This document shows, piece by piece, positions 9,018 through 15,803 of a stretch of DNA of 42,128 bases (within the stretch, counting starts at the first letter, position 1; each line of letters begins with the position of its first letter). Under the pieces are notes generated by a model. That model did no database searches. It was not told where the DNA came from and saw nothing but the letters and a program-made list of their open reading frames with translations. This stretch comes from Acetobacteraceae bacterium (GTDB taxonomy: Bacteria; Pseudomonadota; Alphaproteobacteria; Acetobacterales; Acetobacteraceae), in assembly GCA_025354865.1 (NCBI GenBank), contig JANXMB010000079.1, positions 1 through 42,128 of the forward strand, given 5' to 3'. The translations under genes and the position numbers were made by a program.

Positions 9018-10114
9018 GTCGCGGCCCTGATATGTTCGTTGCGAGCGATCAGTTCGAAAACCCGCGCACCGGTGCGCCAGTCTTCGTTCAGCGGGATGGT
9101 CCGGCGGAACCGCATGATGGGGTCGATCTGCTCCGCCGTGCCGGTCCAATCCCGAGCCTCTCTTGGGATGACGGGTACCAGCCCGGCGATTTCCACCAAA
9201 GCGGCGATGCGGGCGGGATCGTCCTCGGCACAGCGCCAAATCTGGCAAATCTGCTCCCACCCATCCAGCAGCCACTCGGCGCGCGTAGCGCGATGGGCGA
9301 TGTCCTGGGGATCGACGGCCCATTCCCGCAACAGGCCGGCCAGATCGGCGGTCAGCGCCCGCGCCCGTGCGACGCACTCGTCGGCTAGGCTCAGGGTGTA
9401 CTCAGCGGCCGAGCAGATCATGCGCACGTAGGCGGCGCGATCTTCCTGGCTGTTGGGTCCGCTCCAGGCCTTCAGGGCGGCGCATGTGCCGCGCAGCACG
9501 TCCATGATGCGGGGTACGCGTCCAGGGTCCGGTTGGCCTTCCACGCCGACGATCGCCAGGGCATCGCCCATCGATTCCAAAGCCGAGGCCACCCAATCCG
9601 CCGTCCGATCGATCCGCGCGGCGACATGGGCGACGGTCTGGCGGGCTCGGAGCTGCGCATTCGGTTCGTTCGGCGGCGCGTTGCGGAACAGGCCGACCTG
9701 ATCGACCAGGGTCATCAGCAGGGTGAAGTTGGTGATGGTGCGATCGCGCTTGTCGGAGCCGGCCGACGCTAGGGCGGCGTGGCGCGCGTCTTCCCCGGCC
9801 AGGCCCTCGGCCGCGACCGCGCGGGCGATTTCGCGAATGGTCATCGGGGTGATGTTGTAGACCGAGGCAATGCGCTCGCTGAGTTGGCGATCGTGCAGCG
9901 TGGGGTGGCAGAGTCTCGGTATGCTACGCCATTCCAGCACGTAGACGCCGGGCAGACCGGACGGATTGGGAATGATCAGTTCCAACCCGCCCTTGGCGGC
10001 AGGTCGGGCGCGGGTGCCAACGAGCAGAGGCGTGGTGAAGGGAACGACCACCCCGCGTTCCCGGAAGGTGACGGGGTGGTACGGTTGGATCGGTGGAAGA
10101 AAAGAGATCGACAC
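9011..10114 (-). CDS. unrecognised, mostly helical protein (first gene of an overlapping pair)
   Basis: The product is 367 aa from a GTG at 10114, supported by an AGGGAG Shine-Dalgarno six nt upstream. I do not recognise the family. The first about 75 residues look like beta structure: MSISFLPPIQPYHPV, then RERGVVVPFTTPLLVGTR, then GLELIIPNPSGLPGVYVLEW. The rest is helical, with a conserved-looking patch HPTLHDRQLSERIA, then a helix-rich core that contains WSGPNSQEDRAAYVRMIC and ends in IARNEHIRAATC. No membrane segment or export signal is visible, so the protein is presumably cytosolic. Its 3' end overlaps the next gene by 7 nt. It lies 43 bp downstream of the CitE-like lyase stop codon, in the same direction, so lyase and pair may share a transcript. 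Confidence 0.75.
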   Translation of the reverse strand: MSISFLPPIQPYHPVTFRERGVVVPFTTPLLVGTRARPAAKGGLELIIPNPSGLPGVYVLEWRSIPRLCHPTLHDRQLSERIASVYNITPMTIREIARAVAAEGLAGEDARHAALASAGSDKRDRTITNFTLLMTLVDQVGLFRNAPPNEPNAQLRARQTVAHVAARIDRTADWVASALESMGDALAIVGVEGQPDPGRVPRIMDVLRGTCAALKAWSGPNSQEDRAAYVRMICSAAEYTLSLADECVARARALTADLAGLLREWAVDPQDIAHRATRAEWLLDGWEQICQIWRCAEDDPARIAALVEIAGLVPVIPREARDWTGTAEQIDPIMRFRRTIPLNEDWRTGARVFELIARNEHIRAATC

Positions 10115-10157
10115 GGCGGCTCCCTACTGCGGGGACGACCGCTTTACACAATAAAAG

Positions 10158-11081
10158 TTAACGAAGGGTTAATGCGACGGGAATAATTCTTGGCCGCGAT
10201 CGGCCCCGTTTTGCATCCGCCAGGATTTCGTGCGCCAACGGCAACATTGCATAGTCCACCATGGCACCCTGGTAAGAAACCGCTCCGAGGCCGGCTTTTT
10301 CTGCTGCTTCGAATGCAGCGAGCAGGCCTTCGAAGTAGGCCACCTCCTCAGCGGTGGGTTTATATGCGGCATTGGCGATGGCGACGTGGCTGGGATGCAT
10401 GACGATCGCCCCGGTGTAGCCGAAATCGCGCGCGCGCCGGATCAGCCGCTCGACCGCCGGAAGATCGTCGGCGGCAGTGCCGAATATTCCCGCGACCGGA
10501 TACATCGCCCCGCCGGCCCGGCTGTCCAGCACCAGCTTCGAGGCCAGATAGGATTGCTCCTGCCCGTCCGTCGTGGCGCGAAAGCCGAAGGCGCGGGCGA
10601 AATCGCCGGACACCGGTCCGCTGAGCGCGCCGAAAACGCCGCGCACCCGGGGGCTCGCCTTGGCCAGATCGCGGGCGGCATACATGCCCTCGGCGGTTTC
10701 CGGCAGCGGCAGGATGCCGACGGCGCCATGCGCCACGCCGGCCTTGCCCTCGTGGTAACTGAGCATATCCGCCAGCGCCTGGATCTCCGCCGGGGTGGCG
10801 ACCTTCGGCAGCACGATGGCCGTCAGCCCGTCGGTAACGGCAGCCGCGACTTCGGCGGCGGACCCGTCGTGGAGCGGTTGGATGCGCACGAAGGCGCCGA
10901 CCCCCGCCGCCTGCAATTCGGCGATCTCGCTTTTCAGGCAGTCCATCGCCTGCGGTTTGAACTGCGGCGGGACGGAGTCTTCGATATCCAGCACAACGGC
11001 GCCGGGTTGGACCCGGATGGCCTTGGCAACCCAATCGCGACGATGGGCGGGCACGAACAGGGCGGAGCGGATGGGCCACAT
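10158..11081 (-). CDS. HpcH/HpaI aldolase family, CitE-like acyl-CoA lyase
   Basis: This is a TIM-barrel C-C lyase of the citrate lyase beta-subunit-like group, whose members cleave or form malyl-, citramalyl- or related hydroxyacyl-CoA. The 307 aa from the ATG at 11081 fit the family. The open frame extends upstream, but that part is antisense to the CoA-transferase. Family signatures are RSALFVPAHR at the start, VLDIEDSVPP (acidic Mg2+/substrate region), ILPLPETAEGM (metal-binding Glu), GIFGTAADD, and GYTGAIVMHPSHV near the end. No citrate lyase alpha or gamma genes are near, so it is a stand-alone CitE-like enzyme and not part of citrate lyase. It is divergent from a CaiB/BaiF CoA-transferase with 153 bp between the starts. 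That pairing suggests it acts on the CoA ester made by the transferase. The exact substrate is not deducible. Confidence 0.88.
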   Translation of the reverse strand: MWPIRSALFVPAHRRDWVAKAIRVQPGAVVLDIEDSVPPQFKPQAMDCLKSEIAELQAAGVGAFVRIQPLHDGSAAEVAAAVTDGLTAIVLPKVATPAEIQALADMLSYHEGKAGVAHGAVGILPLPETAEGMYAARDLAKASPRVRGVFGALSGPVSGDFARAFGFRATTDGQEQSYLASKLVLDSRAGGAMYPVAGIFGTAADDLPAVERLIRRARDFGYTGAIVMHPSHVAIANAAYKPTAEEVAYFEGLLAAFEAAEKAGLGAVSYQGAMVDYAMLPLAHEILADAKRGRSRPRIIPVALTLR

Positions 11082-11234
11082 GGCGGCAAGACCTTCTGAT
11101 CGGGATGCGCTGCTATAGCGGCCGCAGCGACCGACGGCGATCCCCGCTGGGCCAATCCCGTTGGCTCGATATGGCACTATGCACCCGCGCTGCACTGTCC
11201 GATGATGGCAGCATCGCATTGGGGGAGTTTCGTC

Positions 11235-12416
11235 GTGACCGTTCTGCCGCTTGCCGGACTCAAGGTCCTGGATCTCACCGCCCATCGCGCAGGCCCGACC
11301 TGCGTGCGCCAATTGGCGGATTGGGGGGCGGATGTCGTCAAGATCGAACCGCCGGGGGAGGCGAAGGGCGATGTCGTCGGCGGCAATCGGCACGGTTTCG
11401 ACTTCCAGAACCTGCACCGCAACAAGCGCGGCATGACGCTGAACCTGAAAGCGCCGGAAGCACACGCGATCTTCATGAAAATGGCCGAAACCGCCGACGT
11501 GGTGGTCGAGAATTACCGATCCGACGTGAAATTCCGCCTGAAGGTGGATTACGAAACGATCGCCAAGATCAATCCGCGCATCGTCTACGGCTCGATCTCC
11601 GGGTTCGGGCAGACCGGTCCTGACGCGACCCGACCCGGCGTCGATCAGATCGCGCAGGGGATGGGCGGTTTGATGTCGATCACCGGCCTGCCCGGCCAAG
11701 GCCCCGTGCGGGTCGGCATTCCGATCGCCGATCTGACGTCGGGGATTTTCCTCTCGCAGGCGATTTTATTGGCGCTGATGCAACGGATGCAGACCGGTAA
11801 AGGCCAGTGGGTGCATACATCCCTGCTGGAATCGCAGATTTTCATGCTGGATTTCCAGGCGTCCCGCTGGCTGATCGCGCACGAGGTGCCGGGCCAGGCC
11901 GGCAACGATCATCCCACGGGCATTCCGACCGGGGTTTTCCCCACCGCCGACGGGCACATCAATATCGCGGCGTCGGGGCAGGGCTTGTGGGAACGCTTCT
12001 GCAAGGCGATCGGGTGGGAGGCGGCGTTGGCCAACCCCGATTATGCCAATGGCGGGCTGCGATCGAAAAACCGCAAGCAGGTGAACGCGGAAATCGGTGC
12101 CATCACCGGTAAGCGCCCCAGCGCGCATTGGTTGAAAGTCATTAACGAAGCCGGGGTGCCCTGCGGCCCGATCAACGATATCGCGGCAACCTTCGCCGAA
12201 CCGCAAACCCAGCATTTGGGCATCGCTCGCACCGTCCACCACCCCAAGCTCGGCGATATCCAAGTCGTCGGCCAACCCATCAACATGAGCGATTGCCCAC
12301 AACCGGAGGCGTTGGGGCCGACCCCGGATCTGGGGCAGCACACCGACGCCATTCTGGACGAACTCGGTTACAGCGCGGCAACGATTTCCGATTTCCGCAC
12401 CCGCGGCATTATCTGA
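11235..12416 (+). CDS. CaiB/BaiF (family III) CoA-transferase
   Basis: The enzyme transfers CoA between carboxylic acids by an Asp-linked mechanism. The 393-aa form uses the GTG at 11235, which has a strong GGGGGAG site seven nt upstream; an in-frame ATG at 11202 has none. Family signatures are LAGLKVLDLTAHRAGPTCVR, LADWGADVVKIEPPGE, VVENYRSDVKFRLKVD, and YGSISGFGQTGP followed by GVDQIAQGMGGLM. The Asp of VDQ is the position of the catalytic aspartate in formyl-CoA transferase. The C-terminal LGDIQVVGQPINMS and HTDAILDELGY are also typical. It is divergent from the CitE-like lyase, and 11 bp ahead of the MetE-like gene with which it surely forms an operon. Succinyl-CoA:dicarboxylate transfer (malate, citramalate or itaconate type) would fit the lyase next door, but this is inference. 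Confidence 0.93.
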   Translation: MTVLPLAGLKVLDLTAHRAGPTCVRQLADWGADVVKIEPPGEAKGDVVGGNRHGFDFQNLHRNKRGMTLNLKAPEAHAIFMKMAETADVVVENYRSDVKFRLKVDYETIAKINPRIVYGSISGFGQTGPDATRPGVDQIAQGMGGLMSITGLPGQGPVRVGIPIADLTSGIFLSQAILLALMQRMQTGKGQWVHTSLLESQIFMLDFQASRWLIAHEVPGQAGNDHPTGIPTGVFPTADGHINIAASGQGLWERFCKAIGWEAALANPDYANGGLRSKNRKQVNAEIGAITGKRPSAHWLKVINEAGVPCGPINDIAATFAEPQTQHLGIARTVHHPKLGDIQVVGQPINMSDCPQPEALGPTPDLGQHTDAILDELGYSAATISDFRTRGII

Positions 12417-12427
12417 AAGAGCGGCCC

Positions 12428-13468
12428 ATGGCATATCCAAAGCACCTGCTGCCGACCACCGTCGTTGGCAGTTATCCGCAGCCGGATTGGCTGGTGAACC
12501 GGGAAACCCTGCACCACCACGGCGTGCCGCGCACCCATGCGCACGATGTCTGGCGGATCGAATCGGCGTTGCTGGAACAGGCGCAGGACGACGGCACCAT
12601 CCTCGCCATTCGGGAGATGGAACGCGCCGGCATCGATATCGTCACCGACGGCGAAATCCGGCGGGAAAGCTATTCCAACCGTTTCGCTCTGGCGCTGGAG
12701 GGGATCGATACCGACAATCCCGGCATTGTGCTGTCGTCGGGCGGGCGATCCACGCCGGTGCCGCGCGTCGTCGGGCGCATCCGCCGGGTGTCGGCCGTGG
12801 AAACCAGGGATGCCGCGTTTCTGCGGGCCAACGCCACGCACGCAACGAAAATCACCCTGCCGGGGCCGTTTACCTTGTCCCAACAAGTGCAGAACGATTA
12901 CTACAAAGACGAGGAAGAAATGGCGATGGATTATGCCGTCGCCGTCAACCAGGAATTGCGTGCGCTGAAGGCGACCGGCGTGGACGTGGTGCAGTTGGAC
13001 GAACCCTGGGTCCGCAGCTCGCCGGAGAAAGCGACCCGTTACGGAATCAAGGCGATCAACCGAGCGCTGGAGGGGATCGAAGGTATTACCGTCGTGCATC
13101 TTTGTTTCGGATATGCGGCGGTGGTGGCGAACAAACCCTCCGGCTACACGTTCTTGCCGCAGTTGGCCGATACAATCGCGACGCAGATTTCTATCGAGGC
13201 GGCGCAGCCGAAACTCGACCTTGGCGTTTTGAAAGATTTGTCTGGCAAAACGATTATGCTGGGTGTCCTGGACCTCGGCGACAATACGGTGGAAACACCC
13301 GCCATCGTCGCTGCCCGCATTCGCGCCGGGTTGCAGTTCGTGGCAGCGGAAAAATTGGTGCCGGCGCCGGATTGCGGGATGAAATATTTGCCGCGCGATG
13401 TTGCGTTCGGCAAACTGAAAGCGATGGCCGAGGGTGCGGCCATCGTCCGAAAAGAACTGGCGGGCTAA
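12428..13468 (+). CDS. MetE C-terminal-domain-like protein (cobalamin-independent methionine synthase family)
   Basis: This is a stand-alone 346-aa protein of the UROD/MetE-like TIM-barrel superfamily, corresponding to the catalytic C-terminal half of MetE. It starts LLPTTVVGSYPQPDWL, a motif of the MetE-C group. The zinc-ligand pattern is visible: His and Cys in VVHLCFGYA, a Glu about 30 residues later, and the last Cys in PAPDCGMKYLP. LPGPFTLSQQ and VDVVQLDEPWV are also characteristic. The folate-binding N-terminal half of true MetE is missing, so it may take the methyl group from another donor or act on another thiol. It starts 11 bp after the CoA-transferase stop in the same operon, which is an unusual context for methionine synthesis and hints at a catabolic role. 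The activity is uncertain although the family is secure. Confidence 0.88.
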   Translation: MAYPKHLLPTTVVGSYPQPDWLVNRETLHHHGVPRTHAHDVWRIESALLEQAQDDGTILAIREMERAGIDIVTDGEIRRESYSNRFALALEGIDTDNPGIVLSSGGRSTPVPRVVGRIRRVSAVETRDAAFLRANATHATKITLPGPFTLSQQVQNDYYKDEEEMAMDYAVAVNQELRALKATGVDVVQLDEPWVRSSPEKATRYGIKAINRALEGIEGITVVHLCFGYAAVVANKPSGYTFLPQLADTIATQISIEAAQPKLDLGVLKDLSGKTIMLGVLDLGDNTVETPAIVAARIRAGLQFVAAEKLVPAPDCGMKYLPRDVAFGKLKAMAEGAAIVRKELAG

Positions 13469-13481
13469 CGAATTCTCCAGT

Positions 13482-13506
13482 TGCGGCTCGGTTATTCCGA
13501 GCCGCA
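13482..13506. terminator. hairpin between convergent MetE-like and OYE genes
   Basis: TGCGGCTCGG (13482-13491), loop TTATT, and CCGAGCCGCA (13497-13506) form a perfect 10-bp GC-rich stem. The TAA stop of the Old Yellow Enzyme gene lies in the loop. No T-run follows in either direction, so it is a possible bidirectional transcription barrier rather than a classic terminator. Confidence 0.5.
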
Positions 13507-14568
13507 GGGATAAATGGGGTAGTCGGTGTAGCCCTCGGCGCCGCCGCCGTAGAAGGTGGAACGGTCGTAGCGGGCGAAGGGAATGCCGTCGCGCAGCCGC
13601 TCCACCAAATCCGGGTTCGAAATATACATCCGACCGAACGCCACCGCATCCGCCGTGCCGTCCGCCAAAACCGCATCCGCCTTGGCGCGATCGAAGCCAC
13701 CGGCAACGATCGCCGAACCGTTCCACAGCGGCCGCAACCGCGCCGCCGCCGAAGCCGCGTCCGCATCGCCGTCCGTGGCGCCGCTGACCCACGGCTCGAT
13801 CAAATGCAAAAATGCCAAACCCATGGGATTGAGCGCCGCAATCGCTCGACTATACGTCGCGAGTGGGTCGCTGTCGCCGCCATCGTTGGCATACCCGAAC
13901 GGCGAGAACCGGATGCCCACCCGATCCGCGCCCCAGATGCCGACAACGGCGGCGACGGCTTCGAGCATGAAGCGCAGCCGATCGCCGCCATAGGCGTCGG
14001 TACGACGGTTGGCCTTGTCGGTCAGGAATTGTTCGATCAAGTAACCATTGGCGCCATGCAATTCGACCCCGTCGAAGCCGGCGTCCTGCGCGGCAATGGC
14101 GGCGATGCGGTATTCCTCGATCATGCCGGGAATTTCCTCCAGCGTCAGAGCATGCGGCACCGGCGGTTGCTGCGGCCCGTCCGGCAGCCGGACCGGCAAA
14201 GCAGGCTGCACGGCCGAGGCCGAGACCGGTAACTGCCCGCCCAACAGGCTGGGATGCGAGCGGCGCCCGGCATGCCAGAGTTGCAGCAGGATCCGCCCGC
14301 CCGCCGCATGCACGGCATCCGTCACCAACCGCCAGCCCGCGACCTGTTCCGCCGTATGGCAGCCCGGCGTGCCAGCGTAACCCCGACCGCGCGCGGAAAT
14401 GTGGGAAGCCTCGGCGATAATCAATCCGGCGGACGCCCGTTGCGCGTAATGCAGCGCCATCGTCGCGGTCGGAACCCCCTCCGGACTGGCACGTTGGCGA
14501 GTCAGCGGTGCCATGACCACGCGATTGGGCAGCGTGAGCGCGCCGAGACGCAAAGGGGTGAACAGCAT
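13492..14568 (-). CDS. Old Yellow Enzyme family NADH:flavin oxidoreductase (alkene reductase)
   Basis: This is an FMN-dependent ene-reductase of the NemA/N-ethylmaleimide reductase type. The 358 aa from the ATG at 14568 match the family; the open frame continues upstream without support. Motifs are the start MLFTPLRLGALTLPNRVVMAPLTRQRA, LQLWHAGRRSHPS, VELHGANGYLIEQFL with the family signature, NRRTDAYGGDRLRFMLE, and VAFGRMYISNPDLVERL for phosphate binding of FMN. Such enzymes reduce activated C=C bonds (enones, maleimides, nitro esters) and are often linked to xenobiotic or oxidative stress response. It faces the CoA-transferase operon tail to tail. No regulator of the NemR type is adjacent. 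Confidence 0.93.
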   Translation of the reverse strand: MLFTPLRLGALTLPNRVVMAPLTRQRASPEGVPTATMALHYAQRASAGLIIAEASHISARGRGYAGTPGCHTAEQVAGWRLVTDAVHAAGGRILLQLWHAGRRSHPSLLGGQLPVSASAVQPALPVRLPDGPQQPPVPHALTLEEIPGMIEEYRIAAIAAQDAGFDGVELHGANGYLIEQFLTDKANRRTDAYGGDRLRFMLEAVAAVVGIWGADRVGIRFSPFGYANDGGDSDPLATYSRAIAALNPMGLAFLHLIEPWVSGATDGDADAASAAARLRPLWNGSAIVAGGFDRAKADAVLADGTADAVAFGRMYISNPDLVERLRDGIPFARYDRSTFYGGGAEGYTDYPIYPCGSE

Positions 14569-14725
14569 GGGGCAGCGACTCCGGACAATTTCGCGCTCGA
14601 CGCGTCGCGCCGGAGCATGACACGGTGAGCCGATGCTGACCATTTTCGCCACCGCAAGCCGACGCCGCCGTTGCCTCGAACAGGCGCGGATGGAATGCTG
14701 CGGCCGGTGCGATAGGGCAAACTAG

Positions 14726-15043
14726 CCCCCCTCGTTAGCCCGCCGCCGACCCACAACCCGCCAGCGCCTGCGGGCAGGCCTGGAAGAAGTCGTCCGCACC
14801 TGCGGCGATGTATTTGCGGAGGTGCGGGGCTACGGCATGCTGCTGGGGTTGCAGTGCAAATCGCCGCTGGCGACGGTGCAGGATGCCTGCCAGGCCGAGG
14901 GGCTATTGGCGCTACCGGCAGGGGAAAACGTGTTGCGTCTGGCCCCGCCGCTGATTGTCTCGGACCAGCAATGCGACGAGGCCTGTGCGCGCATTGGCTT
15001 GGCGGCGGCGCGGGTCAGGGGCGCTTGCGCACCATCGAGGTGA
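14726..15043 (+). pseudogene. argD: C-terminal remnant of an acetylornithine/class III aminotransferase
   Basis: In the frame of 14726-15043 the translation reads RAGLEEVVRTCGDVFAEVRG, then YGMLLGLQC, EGLLALPAGENVLRLAPPL and a short tail. This is the C-terminal about 85 residues of an ArgD-type aminotransferase, whose usual wording is 'VRGxGLMLGLxC' and 'AGxNVLRLLPPLI'. The PLP-lysine region and everything upstream are absent. A TAG stop lies at 14723-14725 just before the match, and no start codon with a binding site exists; the only nearby start is a GTG in mid-domain. It is therefore a truncated, non-functional gene fragment. The remaining intergenic sequence (14569-14725) shows nothing else that I can name. 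Confidence 0.7.
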
Positions 15044-15230
15044 TGACGCCCTGCGGCCGGCCGGAAGCCTGGGCCCGTTCGCGGTCCTGCGCTTCGATCG
15101 CGGCGCGGCCGTTTTCTTCTCCGTCGAGGCCTTCGAGCACCGAGGTCAAAACCTTGCGGTTCGAGCTTTGGCTGCCGTCGGCGTAGACGATGTCGAAGAG
15201 GGCGAAGGTGCTTTCGGAACGGCGTTTCAT
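15015..15230 (-). CDS. small conserved hypothetical protein (71 aa), third gene of a small-protein trio
   Basis: A 71-aa soluble protein starting MKRRSESTFALFDIVYADGS, with SSNRKVLTSVLEG and a helical, charged middle (AAIEAQDRERAQASGRPQG). I recall this pattern (short strand segment, then IEAQD-RE-A-SGRP) from widespread alphaproteobacterial hypothetical proteins, but know no function. The start ATG overlaps the stop of the upstream 56-aa gene as ATGA, so translation is coupled. Its 3' end runs into the argD remnant on the other strand. Confidence 0.8.
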   Translation of the reverse strand: MKRRSESTFALFDIVYADGSQSSNRKVLTSVLEGLDGEENGRAAIEAQDRERAQASGRPQGVITSMVRKRP

Positions 15231-15397
15231 GCGGTCTCTCCTGCCGGTTCGCCGGCGTCCGATATGGGCGAACCGTCCGAGTCGATTTTACGCTTCTGCG
15301 CGGCTTCTTCGCGGTCCCGTAATTTGGCGTCTTTTTTCGCCTGTTTGTTACGGTCGCGTTCGGCGCGCTGCTGGTTGTAATTCGGTTTGAATGCCAT
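15227..15397 (-). CDS. small highly charged conserved protein (56 aa), second gene of the trio
   Basis: This 56-residue protein reads MAFKPNYNQQRAERDRNKQA, then KKDAKLRDREEAAQKRK, then an acidic tail ending PAGETA. It is nearly all Lys, Arg, Glu, Asp and Gln, probably a single long charged helix. The start is well supported by an AGGAGG site seven nt upstream of the ATG at 15397. The stop overlaps the next start (ATGA at 15230-15227). Similar short lysine/arginine-rich proteins (MxFKPNYNxxRxxRxRxK) are common in alphaproteobacteria next to the other two small genes. Their role is unknown to me; nucleic-acid or ribosome binding is only a guess from charge. Confidence 0.85.
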   Translation of the reverse strand: MAFKPNYNQQRAERDRNKQAKKDAKLRDREEAAQKRKIDSDGSPISDAGEPAGETA

Positions 15398-15415
15398 CGA
15401 AGCCTCCTGTTTTGC

Positions 15416-15628
15416 TCAAGAACCCAGGATGCTGCCGCGCGAAATCAGGCGCGTTTCGGACAAAACCCGTTCGTGTCCGTCCGTCACATGTTTCACGCGG
15501 TATTGCAATTCCCGGTTTTCGCTCGGCATTTGCCGCTGAATTTTGTATTTTCCGTAGGGAACATTGGTATCACCGGCACCGGGGACGAAATCCACCGTCT
15601 CGCCGACTGCGAACTTGTACTGGGCCAT
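15416..15628 (-). CDS. small conserved hypothetical protein (70 aa), first gene of the trio
   Basis: The protein is 70 aa from the ATG at 15628 (GGAG upstream). It reads MAQYKFAVGETVDFVPGAG, then GKYKIQRQMPSENRELQYRV, then KHVTDGHERVLSETRLIS. It looks like a small SH3-like beta barrel: 'FxVGxxVxF', 'YKI-R-MP', 'QYRVK', 'HERVLSETRL'. This pattern is frequent among alphaproteobacterial hypothetical proteins. It lies 18 bp before the 56-aa gene, so the three genes (15628 to 15015) form one small operon. The open frame upstream of the ATG is not supported. Confidence 0.8.
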   Translation of the reverse strand: MAQYKFAVGETVDFVPGAGDTNVPYGKYKIQRQMPSENRELQYRVKHVTDGHERVLSETRLISRGSILGS

Positions 15629-15803
15629 CCTAATTTCTCCACAGCAGGCGGCGACCCGCGCGATGCGAGCCGGCATGCTTCTCAATTCGGGGCACCGAGG
15701 AATGCGACGTGGCCGCAAAGGAAGGTACAATCGACCCAGGCTGAAAAACGCCGCGCACCGGATATGGTCGCCCGGCCCGGGCAATGCAAGGACAATCGGC
15801 CGG

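Noticed and set aside
11082-11699. N-terminal extension of the CitE-like lyase
   Set aside because: The extension is antisense to the CoA-transferase gene and has no homology-like pattern; the family start is at 11081.
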